A stretch of DNA of 64,000 nucleotides from Multifurca ochricompacta (GCA_022496185.1 WTXG01000020.1:310001-374000); one strand, 5' to 3'; numbered from the stretch's first letter, positions 1 through 11,593 are shown. Made by a program: numbers and translations. The notes: generated by a model from the letters alone, not told the origin.

Positions 1-452
1 AGATATGGAACTGGTGAGGATTGGTTGGATGGTTGAGGCAAAGAGGATGATGAACATGAAGAGGCTGAAGTGTTGGAGGATGGTGGGGGCCAGGCTGGTG
101 CTGGGGGGGGGGAGAGAGCATTCTCAGGGGTGGAGGGGGCAGGGGCAGCAAGTGGGAGACAAATGTAACAAGGAGGGGGGGTGCCAAAGGTGTTGGAAGC
201 ATTCTGGGGTGCAGGGGCAACCACTGGAGGGTATTGGAGTGATGGGGAGGGGACAGGGAAGGGATGGAGCTCTGGAAGCTCAAGGGGGGGCAAGACCGAA
301 GAGGGGGGAGCTGGGGATGCTGTGGAGGCTGCCTCTACCAAGGCAGTGAAATTGATAGCCTGCTGGGGGACAGGGAAGTCATAGAGGGGGGAGGCTGCTT
401 GGTCTGGGGTGTAGGACTCTGGGGAACTGTTCTGGGACACTAGGGGCACTTG
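1..452 (-). pseudogene. Proline/serine-rich open frame at the start of B1 interior (gag-like?)
   Basis: On the minus strand a frame stays open from a TGA at 453-455 to the window edge, about 150 codons. It is rich in Pro, Ser and Ala, which comes from C-runs on this strand and gives the G-runs on the plus strand. The same frame is open upstream of that TGA through the LTR end (about 635-456). No in-frame AUG starts it. Proline-rich linkers are common in Gypsy Gag proteins, and family A Gag has one, but there is no capsid or zinc knuckle in view, so the gag assignment is inference from position only. Confidence 0.35.
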
Positions 453-475
453 TCAGTCACTATCTGCTGCAAAGG

Positions 476-485
476 AGACTGTCCA
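476..485 (-). promoter_or_regulatory. Self-primer binding site of B1
   Basis: Two bases inside the LTR edge, minus-strand TGGACAGTCT is the exact complement of AGACTGTCCA, the predicted first bases of the transcript (plus coordinates 678-687). No tRNA-type TGG...CCA-complement site was evident. This is the arrangement known for Tf1/sushi elements, which prime reverse transcription with their own mRNA 5' end. Confidence 0.6.
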
Positions 486-487
486 AA

Positions 488-1056
488 TGTTACAACTCAC
501 TGTTGACTGCCTGGACAGTGGGTTGTATGCAAGAGGGATGATTTTGGAAGTGGGGGAAAAGAGTGAGAGTGAGGGGGAAAGTGCAGGGAGACAAAGCAAA
601 CAGCTCAGAGGCAAGGGATGAGAAGCCTTCCACAATGTGGGGCTAATCTCCTAGGTAACCAGGTACCAGATCACAAGTGGACAGTCTGGAGCTGTCCATT
701 CTATTCCCAAAGGGTTTATATACATAACTACAACTGGGACTTTGGTCTGTGCACTACTTTAGGGGAGGTTAACTTTGCTTTAACTCCCCATTGATCCACC
801 AATGAGAATAGCCCCACTCTTTGGGGTTAGGAATCTGCAGTCTGCAGTTTGTAGGCTACTGTTTGGGCAGTGTGGAGTTCTGTTAGTACTCTTCCCACAG
901 GTCTCCAATTTGGCAGGAGTCCGGCCCTGGTCTGGACTGGCCCCTTTCTGGTCTTAATCTAGGGTTATCTTCATTTCTGAGGGTTCTGCAGGGTCTCTGG
1001 GAGTGTCCAGAGATTTCTAGGGGGTCAGGAGGTCTCTAGGGTGTCAGTTCATGACA
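488..1056 (-). repeat. 5' LTR of B1
   Basis: 569 bp, starting TGTTACAACTC and ending TTCATGACA on the plus strand (TG...CA ends). It aligns end to end with the LTRs at 33000-33571 and with the LTR reassembled from 20614-20779, 28279-28346 and 30484-30823. It carries the promoter at 678-722. A weak open frame without AUG (about 635 to 488) is conserved between LTR copies. Confidence 0.85.
678..722 (-). promoter_or_regulatory. B LTR promoter: TATA box and predicted transcript start
   Basis: Minus-strand TATATAAA lies at 715-722; 35 nt downstream is AGACTGTCCA (687-678), which is complementary to the primer site at 476-485. TATA-to-start spacing of about 30-35 nt is usual for RNA polymerase II, so the start site and the self-primer coincide. 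Start position is inferred, not measured. Confidence 0.55.
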
Positions 1057-1135
1057 GGAGTCATCCTAGAAGGAGGCCATGTACGAATGGATCCAGTAAA
1101 AGTACAAGGAATTCGGGAGTGGCCCATACCCACAT
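1057..1135 (+). pseudogene. A1 pol fragment: reverse transcriptase C-terminal part
   Basis: Encodes the conserved stretch that follows the YMDD domain (GVILEGG, then VRMDPVKVQGIREWP). It is cut on the left by B1's LTR and on the right by a solo LTR at the duplicated CACAT (1131-1135 and 1713-1717). It joins in sense to the RT/RNase H remnant beginning at 1713. Confidence 0.8.
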
Positions 1136-1712
1136 AGTTACGACCCTCACCCAGTGTCCCTCTTTTCTTCACAATTCCCAATATGAACCCTGCCCTCCTG
1201 CCTAAGTTACACTTCCTGATCACATCCCCTTCCTGGGACCCATCACATGCCTTGCTCCCTTCCCTGTGACTGCCTTTGCCTTTGTTGACTGCACTTTGTC
1301 TATGATTGTTTCCTTATCTTCTTATCTATACAACCAGACACTTACTTAATTCCCTATCAGAAGCCAGGCTTTACGCCCTCCGCTTTCATATATTTGGGCC
1401 CACTTGACTCCGTTTCCTTATCTCATAGACGCCCATTCAATTATGTATATAAGTCTGCTGTAACTACACTGTAGACCTCAGACTCGACTTATTGAATACA
1501 TTGGTGCTTGTCTTCTGGACTTCCCTTTGAACCCTTTGACTCATCTGTCTCAGTGCTTCTGGCACTTTCCCACTTAACATCATCTTAGGGAACAGCCCCT
1601 CTGACTTTGACTTGCCCCACTTAACTCCAAGAAGTCTTATTGGCTTCTTATCTGAATACACATATGACACTGTCACACAAGTTGTGTGGAACGTCCTGCA
1701 CCAGATGTAACA
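1136..1712 (+). repeat. Solo family-A LTR inserted in A1 pol
   Basis: 577 bp A-type LTR ending GATGTAACA, flanked by a perfect 5-bp duplication CACAT. The first base reads AG instead of the expected TG. There is no internal sequence, so this is the product of LTR-LTR recombination of a full element that had inserted in A1 in the plus direction. It is CpG-poor, so the event is old. Confidence 0.9.
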
Positions 1713-3807
1713 CACATGCATCAAAGACATATGATCCTTCATAGGATTTTGCAACTTCTATCGATGTTTCATACAAGGGTTTTCGGGAATCGCTCAACCA
1801 CTCAATGGGCTATTGAAAAAGGATGTACCCTGGCACTGGGGGAATGAACAACAATGAGCATTCAAACAAATCAGAGATATTGTTGGCTCAGAACCTGTCC
1901 TCCTACAACCAGATTTGGGAAGACCATTTGAGCTTGAAGTCAATGCATCCCATTTTGCCAATGGGGTGGTATTAAATCAGAGGGATGTGATGGGACTGCT
2001 TCATCTGGTCGCCTTCTACTCCAAAACCTTCTCTCCAGCAGAATGCAACTATGACATTTGGGATAGGGAATTGCTCACTATTGTAAAGGTGCTACGTCAC
2101 TGGTGACCTTACCTAGCCAGAACCCCTCACAAGACCATCATTCATACTGATCATTCCAATCTACTATATCAGAAGGAACCCCATAAGATCAGTCAATGGG
2201 TTGCCCATGAAGTCTTGGAGCTGGAGGAGTACAATTTCACACTGAAACACATTGCGGGCAGCTGCAATGCATGGGCAGATGCCCTGTCACATAGACCAGA
2301 TATGCAGGAAGGAGAAGACAACAATGAAAATGTCACTGTACTCCCTGAAGAAGTGTTTGCATGCACAGCAGCTGTCAGCCTCCACGATATGGATTTATGG
2401 GCCCAAGTGTCACAGAATATGAACCAACAACTCTGTCAGTCCTGGGCTGAAGCACACAATCTCAAGAAGATTGAGGGCCTTTGGTGGAAGGACAGGGATC
2501 ATCTTGTTGTCACCGGTGGTGACAACATTAAGAGGGGGGTGATCCATTTTCACCACAACCTTCCCTCTGCTGGCCACCCAGGCATTGCCAACACTTATGC
2601 CCTTGCCAAATGCAACTACTGGTGGCTGAACATGAAAAAAGATGTAGAGGACTATGTGAAAGGATGTGCAAATTGCCAGGCCAACAAAGTAAACACACAC
2701 CTGCCCCTACCAGCAATCTCCCTGATCACTCCCACCACCTCCTTACTGTTCCAGACTGTCGCCCTGGACTTCATTGTCAAATTACCCAACTCCAGAGGCT
2801 TCAACTCCATCTTAACCATCACTGACCATGACTACTCCAAAGCAGTGTTGTTCATACCATGTAAAGAATCCATCATGGCAGAAGGAGTGGCCAAGCTATA
2901 CCTCAATCATGTCTACAGGCATTACAGCCTCCCAGAAAAGATCATCTCAGACCGAGATCCACATTTCACATCAACATTTGCCAGAGCATTATGCAAAGTC
3001 TTGGATGTAAAGCAGAACATTTCCACAGCTTATCACCCACAGACAGATGGACAATCAGAGTGGACAAATCAGTGGCTAGAACAATACCTCCGATTCTGGT
3101 GTAACAGATGACAGGACAACTGGGCCAACTGGCTAGTGATGGCAGAGTTTGCACACAACTCCTAGCCTAATGGTATGACAAAGACCCCCCCATTCTCCCT
3201 TATCATGGGCTGGGTGCCACATACCACTTGGGCCAATAAACCAATGAATGTTCCCTCCACCTCACAACATATCAGCCAATGGGAGGAAGTCAGGAAATCA
3301 GCCAATGAGAACCTTCTAAAAGTGCAGCAGACCTTATTGGCAAAACCATCATGTTTCACACCTTATTGCACCAATGACATGGTCTGGCTAGAAGGAAAGA
3401 ATATTCACACATCCCATCCCATGGCAAAGTTAGTGCCCTGACATCATGGACCCTTCAGAATCACACAGAAGCTGTCAGATGTCATGTATGAACTCGAGCT
3501 TCCCTCCACATGGAGAATCCATCCAGTCTTCCATGCCAGGCTCCTGACACCCTACAAAGAAATGCCCATACATGGAAAAAATTTCCCAAGACCTCCTCCC
3601 AAATTAGTCAATGGGGAAGCAGAGTGGGAAGTGGAACAGATTCTAGACTCCATACATAAAGGCCAAGGGTGCAAGCTGCATTACCTAGTCAAGTGGAAAG
3701 GGTTCCCAGACTCTGACAATTCATGGGAGCCAGTCAGGAATATCTTTGCCCTGGTCCTTATCTCAGAGTTTCATACTCACCATCCAGAAGCACCCAAAGA
3801 CAGTTAA
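1713..3807 (+). pseudogene. A1 pol remnant: RNase H, integrase, chromodomain
   Basis: One reading frame runs from about 1718 to the stop at 3805-3807. It shows RNase H (acidic residues around 1915-2160), the integrase HHCC zinc region and DDE core (conserved DFIVKLP, then SDRDPHF, then YHPQTDGQSE), the GPY/F-type region and a C-terminal chromodomain (YLVKWKGFPDSDNSWEP). The frame is closed by several nonsense codons, for example TGA at 2104, 3109 and 3439 and TAG near 3163. Each is explained by C-to-T or G-to-A change of Arg or Trp codons; no frameshift was needed. Nonfunctional; the ancestral product would be the chromovirus Pol C-terminal half. Confidence 0.85.
2530..2539 (+). promoter_or_regulatory. 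Internal polypurine tract (A1)
   Basis: AAGAGGGGGG followed by TGATCC inside the integrase gene, unchanged although the surrounding A1 copy is badly decayed. It resembles the 3' PPT next to the LTR and is a candidate second plus-strand primer. Confidence 0.45.
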
Positions 3808-3880
3808 AGGAAGACCCCCTGACTGAAGTTTCCCCAGAACACACTCTCCCAGCACAGTCCTAATTACCTAAGCTTTACCA

Positions 3881-5084
3881 TGTTGTCCACTTCATCCTCC
3901 ATCACTGCCAGCACCACCATTGATGCTTTCTCCTCCACTGCTGCAACTACGAAATGTTTCCATTCACCCACCCTTCTACTCATCCCTCTTCCCCTATCAA
4001 CTATGAAGCTGCCAAAGCATGAGTTAAGAACCAGTCCCCCAACCCTGACCATGACTTCAACTGCTCTGAAGAACCCCACCCTAATGACCTTCTTGAGATG
4101 GAACAGGATGACAAAGTGCTGGAATTCCCTTTCTTTTTCAACAGTCCAAACTTGTTGATGTACTTCCCACTTGAGATTACCATGGCCAACAGGGACTCAA
4201 AGATCACCAAGTACATCTTCTATACAAATGGAGGGATGGATGTAGCAGGGTGTATGAAGAAGGATGGCCCAGTTTACAGTGTGCCAGTATATCTAGAGGA
4301 GAGAACGATGGGTCACTTGCATTACACAATGAGTGACGAACAGTTGCAGCATTTGTCTGCTGATGATCCACAGGCCTTTGCCATTGACAAGGTTCTGAAT
4401 GACATGTGTCTTCTGCACCTGAAAGCCAAAGTCATGAGGCTGTGGAAGACCTTGACATTGCATACCACCCTCAATGCACAGTACCAGGAGTATGCAAAGC
4501 AGATGACAAGATTGAGTAGCAGGATGTTCCAGGTGGAACAGGAACTGGTCAACATCAGGAAATGGTTGGAATTGGGAGATGCATACCAGACAATTGTGGA
4601 AAGGTATGCTGACACCTACACTTGACCCCTCCCTCCATGGTCACTAGGAGCTGCACCCACATTGCTACCCAATTGGTTTGAAATGCCATGAATGCATGAG
4701 AACCCCTGAGGTGAAACATGCTGGCGATGTGGCAGCAAATATCACATCAGCTGGGTATGCCCCCTCAATTGCAAGTGGTGTCATCACTGCCACAGCAACC
4801 TCCACTGGAGCCACCATTGTATCTTTCAATGACTTGGTGTGGCTCCAACAGTTATCAATCCATCAGGCTGGTGTGGCAAGTGCCTCCACCATAATGTGGG
4901 ACATCACAAGCTTGATTGCCCCATCCACAACTTGTGCCACCAGTGTGGACAGCATGGCCCTTATGGGTTCCTCCGCAACCATAGATGTCCCCAGGATTCA
5001 AATGATGACCCCTTGGATGAGTGTAATGTAGCCAATGATTACCTGGAACTGGTGCAGGATGATGATGGTATGAACTGTTTCTAG
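3881..5084 (+). pseudogene. A1 ORF3 remnant (zinc-knuckle protein downstream of pol)
   Basis: Degraded copy of the family-A third gene. The middle (4098-4625) is still open and encodes the conserved YTNGGMD block and the coiled-coil segment. A frame change near 3950 and stop codons near 4017, 4624 and 4701 interrupt it. The four Cys/His clusters can be traced between about 4700 and 4990, and it ends with the family-typical LVQDDDG tail and TAG at 5082-5084. It sits between the chromodomain stop and the 3' LTR, as in every other A copy. Confidence 0.75.
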
Positions 5085-5115
5085 CTGGGTCCACTAGAAC
5101 CAGAAGAGGGGGTGA

Positions 5116-5438
5116 TGTTATGACCTCTGCATCTGCCCAGCCATCCTGTTTTTTTTGATCTTCATGATGTGGACCCTTCTGTTCCATCTAGTCTATCCTT
5201 TTTCATTGAATCCCCTTTGTATGTCTATCCCCAAGGCTGATCCCTGTGACCACTGTTGATACTTGTTTGTCCCATGTCTGTCTATGTTTACAACTTGTGC
5301 TATCTCTTATCTTCCTATCTCTTTATCTATATGACCAGACACTTACTTAATTCCCTATCAGAAGCCAGGCTTTACACCATCCACTTTCAGATATTCAGGC
5401 CCACATGACTCCATAATTCCTTATCTTTAGATGCTCAC
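5116..5438 (+). repeat. A1 3' LTR, left part
   Basis: Starts TGTTATGACC immediately after the polypurine tract AGAAGAGGGGGTGA and is interrupted at CTCAC (5434-5438) by A2. The rest of the same LTR is at 20361-20613. Confidence 0.85.
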
Positions 5439-6021
5439 TGTTACAACCTTTGCCGAGTAACCCCGTTTTCTTCACCCTACCCAACAAGGACCCCTCTTTA
5501 CCACCCACTCTGCACTTTCTGATTACATCTCCATCCTGGGATCCATCACATGCTCTGCTCCCATCTCTGCGACCCTCTTTGTACTTGTTGACTCCATGTT
5601 TACCTCTTGTTTATGTTCTCTCTTATCTTCTTATCTCTAAGACTGGACACTTACTTAATTCCCTATCAGAAGCCAGGCTTTATGCCCTCCACTTTCGTAT
5701 GTTCGGGCCCACTTGACTCCATTTCCTTATCTCATAGACACCCATTCAATTACATATATAAGTCCACTGTAACTACACTGTAGACCTCAGACTTGACTTA
5801 TTGAATACATTGGTGCTTGTCTTCTGGACTTCCCTTTGAACCCTTTGACTCATCTGTCTCAGTGCTTCTGGCACTTTCCCACTTAACATTGTCTTAGGGA
5901 ACAGCCCCTCTGACTTTGACTTGCCCCACTTAACTCCAAGAAGTCTTATTGGCTTCTTATCTGAATATGTGTACAACGCTGTCACACAAGTCATGTGGAA
6001 TGTCCTGCACTGGACATAACA
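5439..6021 (+). repeat. A2 5' LTR
   Basis: TGTTACAACC...CATAACA. The TATA box TATATAAG and the start-like AGACTTGACTT (CpG-decayed form of AGACTCGACTT) are present. The primer-binding site just downstream reads AAGTCAAGTCT, so self-complementarity is retained. Confidence 0.9.
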
Positions 6022-6040
6022 TCAAGTCAAGTCTCTCACT

Positions 6041-7555
6041 GTGGCTTCCAGCTGCAGTCAGACCCTCTTTCGAGAAGAACTCATTGAACGCAGAGACAAG
6101 AATAATCTTTCACAGCAAGTACTTGGCTTTGCCACCTGGAAAGATTTTGAGTCTGAGTTTGGATACTACGTCTATCATGACAGAAGATACCAACTGGTAG
6201 AATATGATGATGAGAAAAGAGTTTGGTATTGCATCCGATACTTGGACAACCGACACTCTTGGGTCACTACAGGACCTGCCCCACCCAAATTTGGACTAGG
6301 CCCGTGGAGAGAAAATCCCCCAGCCATTGTCATGGACTCCAAACCAGAGGAGTACATGGAAGAACCAAGTGAAGAAGACACACCAGCATTAGCAGCAACT
6401 ACATTTCCAGTTGCACCTGCAGTTGTCACATTCAGAGCCCCTGCTTTGACAACTCCCCAGATATCAATACAATCTACAAACACCATCACCCCATCCCACC
6501 AAAATATGTCTACCATTGCTGCCCAACTCCCAGACCCCGCCCCACTGGCCCCCGCAGCTGCACCACCAAACATTCCTCCCCCTTCAGGACATTTGTCAGG
6601 AGTGCTGCCCCAAACATTTACTGGGGACCACTTGCAAAGCAAAAAGTTCATGTTGGAGTTCACGACCTTCAAGAACTTCAATCATGATGTCCCACAGATT
6701 GTCAACCCATTCCAACATGCCAACCTGTTCCTCTCCTTAATTCAAGGGGATGCAGTAGACAACTGGACCATGGAGCAGTTGGAATGGTTAAATGAGCAGG
6801 TTGAGAGTGGGCATTGTACCACAAGTGAAGGCCTTTGGAAGACCATTGCCCAGAGGTTCAAAGATGCCTTCACAGATGGGCAGGCCAAGCAGAAGGCAGC
6901 CTGGGAATTGAAGTCCCTTAAAATGGAAAAAGGAGAACTGGATGCATATGTTGCCAAGTTCAGAAGCCTGGCCAATAGAGCCAGCTATGACACAGATGAA
7001 GAGGCAATGTTAGACCTCTTTTCACAAGGACTACCCAACCCGCTGGTTAAGAACATTATCCAGTTCCACCACCCTCATGACTGGGATGGGTGGGTCGATG
7101 CTGCTTGACAACAGCAGCAAGATTACCTCAACTTCCAGACATGCTTCAGAATTGACACCAAAAAAGGAAAAACTCGAGATCAGTGGAAGGCCACTTTTGG
7201 AGTGAAGCCTGCACAACATACCCAGTGGGATCCAAATGCTATGGATACCTCTGTGGACTGAGCCCGAGCCAGGGCAACACTTACAGAAGATGAGTGGCAG
7301 ACACTGATGAAAGAAGGGTGGTGCTTTCATTGCAAGGCACTAGGACATATGTCTCAGGACTGTCCCAAGAAGGGAGCATGTGTTGTGACAGCAACCACTG
7401 CGCCAGAAGCTCCCGCTCAGAACAACCCACCCACTGTGGACAAGCAGTCAAAGGAAGAGAAAGCTCAGGACATATGGGCCAATATGATGAAAGAAAGTGA
7501 GGAAGTGCGTGCCATCTTGGTAGAAAAGGCATTTGCAAAGAAGGATTTTTGTTAG
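6041..7555 (+). pseudogene. A2 gag, two nonsense codons
   Basis: One frame of about 505 codons, closed by TGA at 7106-7108 and 7259-7261 (both former CGA). In order it has an N-terminal domain with the WKDFESEFGYYVYHD block, a Pro-rich linker, a retrotransposon capsid domain (FTTFKNFNHDVPQIVNPFQ region) and one CCHC zinc knuckle (CFHCKALGHMSQDC, 7322-7363). The frame begins with GTG GCT; no in-frame AUG lies between the LTR-end TAA and the capsid. The gag stop is TAG here because the -1 site reads GGATTTTTGTTAG. Product: structural Gag that would package element RNA. Confidence 0.85.
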
Positions 7556-10500
7556 GCTCAAACCCATCGGCCTGGGCACAAGCACTCCATGTCACCTCTG
7601 TGTATGCTAGTCAATTCAAGTGATTAAAAATACCAGTTCATTTTGAAACTACACAGAGGATGGCCGACCGAGACATCTTAGTAGACTCTGGAGCTACAGA
7701 CAATTTCATTCACCCACAACTAATCAAAACAATGGGCCTAGGGAAGCTGGCACTCCCCCAGGAAAAAAACATCTGGAACATTGATGGAACAGCCAATCAC
7801 ACCAGAAAAATCACCCACTATACTGACCTGAACATCCAAGTTGGAGAAACAACGAAGGTCATTCACTTCTTGATCACTGATCTGGGAGATGAAGACCTCA
7901 TTCTGGGGTATCCATGGCTTGCTGCCTTTGAACCAAAAATTAACTGGGCCAATGCAACAATGGACAAAGACTCATACCCAACCATTGTTATGTTGCTTGG
8001 CTATGACTACACTGTCAGACATCTGGTAGTGAGGGCCACATGTACAGATGAAGAAGACAACCCTGGTCATTTTATGTCACCAAAGCATCAGAACTGGCCC
8101 AGAAGGCAGTACAGGGGCAGACTGAAAGAACTTACCACAACATGGTGCCAAGCACTTATCATTGACATTGGAAGGTGTTCTCCAAAGAGGAATCACACTG
8201 CTTTCCACCGGAGCAACCATGGGACCATGCCATTGACCTTCTCCCAGATATGCCTGCCACTATAGACTGCAAAATCTACCTGCTGTCCCAATCTGAGCAG
8301 GTGGCACTTACTGAGTTCCTTGAAGAACATCTGGCAAAGGGTACATTCGTCCATCCAAGTCGCCATATGCCTCACCTTTCTTCTTCATCAAAAAGAAGGA
8401 TGGCAAACTGCAACCAGTCCAGGATTACCAAAGAATTAATGCCTATACCATGAAAAACGCCTACCCTCTGCCACTCATCTCTGAGCTTATTGACACCATG
8501 CGAGATAAATCCCTCTTTTCAAAGATGGATGTGCATTGGGGCTACAATAACGTCAGGATCAAAGAAGGTGACCAATGTAAAGCGGCATTTAAGATGAACC
8601 AAGGGTTGTTTGAACCGAACGTCATGTTCTTCGGACTTACAAATTCACCAGCAACATTCCAGTCCATGATGAATCACATCTTTCATGACCTCATCCTCAC
8701 TGGCAAAGTGGTGGTCTACATGGATGACATCCTGGTCACCACTGCTGATGATTTGAATCACCATTGAGAGCGAGTACACCAGGTGCTGGATATACTGCAT
8801 GAGCATGATCTGTACCTCAAACCAGCGAAGTGTTCTTTTGAACAGCGAAGCGTTGAGTACCTAGGAGTTATCCTAGAAGGAGGACAAGTGCGTATGGACC
8901 CAGTTAAAGTACAGGGAATCTGAGAATGGCCAACGCCAACTTGTGTCAAGGATGTCCAATCATTTATCGGATTTTGCAATTTCTACTGACATTTTGTCAG
9001 GGATTCTCAGGTATTGCGTGACCATTAAACAATCTCCTGAAAAAGGATGTGCCATGGCATTGGGATACTGAGCAGCAATGAGCATTTGAACAGATCAGAG
9101 ACCTGGTTGGCTCAGAGCCAGTACTCATCCAACCTGATCTGAGTCACCCCTTTGAATTGGAAGTAGATGCCTCCCACTTGTGAATGGGGGTGGTATGTAT
9201 CAAAGAGATGGTTTGCAAACACTTCACCTGGTGGCATATTATTCAGAAACCTTTTCATCTGCCGAATGAAACTATGACATCTGGGACAGGGAACTCTTAG
9301 CCATAGTCAAAGCACTGCGACATTGGCAACCCTACCTTGTGGGGATCCTCATAAGACAGTCATTTACACTGACCACTCCAACCTGTTATACTGGAAGGAA
9401 CCCCACAAGATCAGTCGACGCATAGCACGAGAAGTCCTGGAACTCAAAGAATACAACTTCACCTTAAAGCATATTGCAGGAAGTCAGAATGCATGAGCAG
9501 ATGTGCTGTCATGAAGACCAGACATGCATACAGGGGAAGATGACAATGACAATGTAACCATCCTCCCAGAAGAGGTGTTTGCAAAAATGGCCATAGTCAG
9601 CCTCCATGATATGGACCTGTGGGCACAAGTCTCACAAAACATGAACCAAGAGCTATGTTGCTCATGGGCCAATGCACATAACCTAAAAGAGGTTAACGGC
9701 CTCTGGTGGAAAGACAGAGACCAACTCATTGTCACTGGTGGCAACAACATTAAGAGGGGGGTGATCCATTTTCACCATGACCTCCCTCTGCTGGACATCC
9801 TGGCATTGCTAACACTTACATCCTTGCCAAACGAGACTACTAGTGGCCCAACATGAAAAAGGACATTGAAGACTACATAAAGGGATGCACAGCATGTCAA
9901 GCAAACAAAGTCAATACACATCCAAAAATCCCACCATGCATCCAATCACCCCCATCTCATCAACCCCATTTCAGACTGTCACCATGGACTTCATCGTCAA
10001 ACTGCCTGAGTCACAAGGCTTTGACACCATTCTCACAATCACCAACCATGACTGCTCCAAGGCAGCCCTGTTCATACCCTGTAAAGAGACCATTACAGCC
10101 AAGGGAGTAGCAAAACTATACCTGAATCATGTCTATCACCATTACGGACTCCCCAAGAAGATCATATCCAACCAAGACACCCAGTTTACATCGACATTTG
10201 CTAAAGCTCTGTGCCAGACATTAGATATCACACAGAATATATCCACTGCATATCACCCACAAACTGATGGACAATCAGAATGAATGAACCAATGGTTAGA
10301 ACAATACCTTCAGTTCTGGTGTAACGGATGACAAAATGATTGGGCAGAATGGCTGCCAACCACAGAGTTTGCACACAACTCATGGCCCAATGGGACGACA
10401 AAAGCCACCCCCTTCTCCCTTATCATGGGCTGGACTCCACACACTACATGGATGGATAAGCCCACTAATGTCCCATCCGTAACTCAATGGATAAGCCAAT

Positions 10501-10997
10501 GGGAAGAACTATGACAATCAGCCAATGAGAACTTGGTAAAGGCACAACAGCTCTTATCAGTGCAGCCAGGAATGTTCACACCTTATCAAACCAATGACTG
10601 GGTATGGCTCGAGGGAAGGAATATTCACACATCACACCCCTTGGCCAAATTGGCACCCCGATGTCACGGACCCTTCCAGATCAAACAGAAGCTGTCAGAT
10701 GTGTCCTATGAGCTGCAGCTGCCACTGAAATGGAAGATTCACCCTGTCTTCCATGCCAAACTCCTGACCCCATACAAGGAAACCCCCATGCATGGAGAGA
10801 ACTTCCCAAGACCTCCACCTGACCTTATCAATGGAGAAGTGGAGTGGGAAGTGGAGCATGTTCTAGACTCCACGTGAAAAGGCCAAGGGCATAAACTGCA
10901 TTACCTGATCAGCTGGAAGGGATTCCCAGACTCTGACAATTCATGGGAGCCAGCCAGGAATATCTTTGCCCTGGCTCTTATTTCAGAGTTCCATCAC
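7543..10997 (+). pseudogene. A2 pol (pro-RT-RNaseH-IN-chromodomain), frameshifted
   Basis: Begins in the -1 frame at GGATTTT (7543-7549). Protease DSGATDNF is near 7690, reverse transcriptase YMDD near 8718, then RNase H, HHCC and DDE integrase, and the chromodomain to 10997. Coding is spread over all three frames (breaks near 8090, 8340 and 9770) and there are many TGA codons from CGA, including TGA at 8765-8767 directly after the RT His-His pair. The last codons (HPEAPRDN and stop) lie beyond A3 at 18473-18502. Clearly dead. Confidence 0.85.
9752..9761 (+). promoter_or_regulatory. Internal polypurine tract (A2)
   Basis: AAGAGGGGGG in the integrase gene, identical to the other A copies even though flanking codons have diverged. 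Confidence 0.4.
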
Positions 10998-11574
10998 TGT
11001 TACGAACCCCGTCTCTTCCGACTTTCTTTCTCCTACCTAACAACGACCCCTCCTTGCCGCCTACTTTACATTATCAGATCACGTCTCCATCGTGGGATCC
11101 TTCACGTGCCTTACTCCCTTCCCCGTGATTGCCTTTGTCTATGTTTGTGCTACGGTACTTGTGTTTGGACTCTTATCTTATCCCTTATCTTTACGACCGG
11201 ACACTTACTTAATCCCCTATCAGAAGCCAGGCTTTACGCCCTCCGCTTTCGTATATTCGGACCCACTTGACTCCGTTATCTTATCTATAGACGCCCATTC
11301 GATTACGTATATAAGTCCACTGTAACTACCTTGTAGACCTCAGACTCGACTTATTGAATACATCGGTGCTTGTCTTCTGGACTTCCCTTTCGACGCCTTG
11401 ATTTGACTGTCTCAAGTACTTCTGGTACTTTCCGCTCAACATTGTCTTAGAGTGCAGCCTCTTTGACTTTGACTCTTCCCGCATAACTCCAAGAGATCCC
11501 ATTGGTCTCTTATCTGATATACGAACGAATGCTGTCACACAAGTCGTGTGGAACGTCCCGCACCGGACGTAACA
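10998..11574 (+). repeat. A3 5' LTR
   Basis: TGTTACGAACCCC...CGGACGTAACA, short inverted termini TGTTACG/CGTAACA. It holds the TATA box and predicted start. The U5 part carries an AUG-containing leader frame (SHKSCGTSRTGRN region) that reads out of the LTR in a different frame from gag and is seen in most A copies. Confidence 0.95.
11308..11352 (+). promoter_or_regulatory. A3 promoter: TATA box plus self-priming RNA start
   Basis: TATATAAG at 11308-11315; 34 nt on is AGACTCGACTT (11342-11352), the exact complement of the 11-nt PBS at 11577-11587. The coincidence of Pol II spacing with primer complementarity is the main evidence that this is the transcript 5' end. Confidence 0.65.
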
Positions 11575-11576
11575 TC

Positions 11577-11587
11577 AAGTCGAGTCT
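11577..11587 (+). promoter_or_regulatory. Primer binding site (self-priming) of A3
   Basis: AAGTCGAGTCT, two bases after the LTR, is perfectly complementary to AGACTCGACTT in the LTR. The same arrangement occurs in A2, A4, A5 and A7. Known precedent: Tf1/sushi elements prime from a cleaved 11-nt 5' end of their own mRNA. No host tRNA match was apparent. Confidence 0.65.
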
Positions 11588-11593
11588 CTCACA

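Larger units (their letters stand above)
1..1056 (-). mobile_element. B1: 5' end of a family-B Gypsy LTR element
   Basis: Seen: an LTR of family B (488-1056) followed, in minus-strand sense, by internal sequence running off the left edge. Orientation is fixed by a primer-binding signal at 476-485 just inside the LTR. On the right the LTR abuts reverse-transcriptase sequence of A1 beginning GGAGT, so B1 inserted into A1's pol; the matching GGAGT should lie beyond the left edge. The internal portion does not resemble the family-B gag of B3, so B1 may be a different subfamily or a non-autonomous derivative. Confidence 0.75.

Noticed and set aside
5116..6021. Two adjacent A LTRs, as if a tandem or a junction between circular elements
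   Set aside because: The first is truncated at CTCAC and its remainder is found at 20361; A2 is simply inserted in it.
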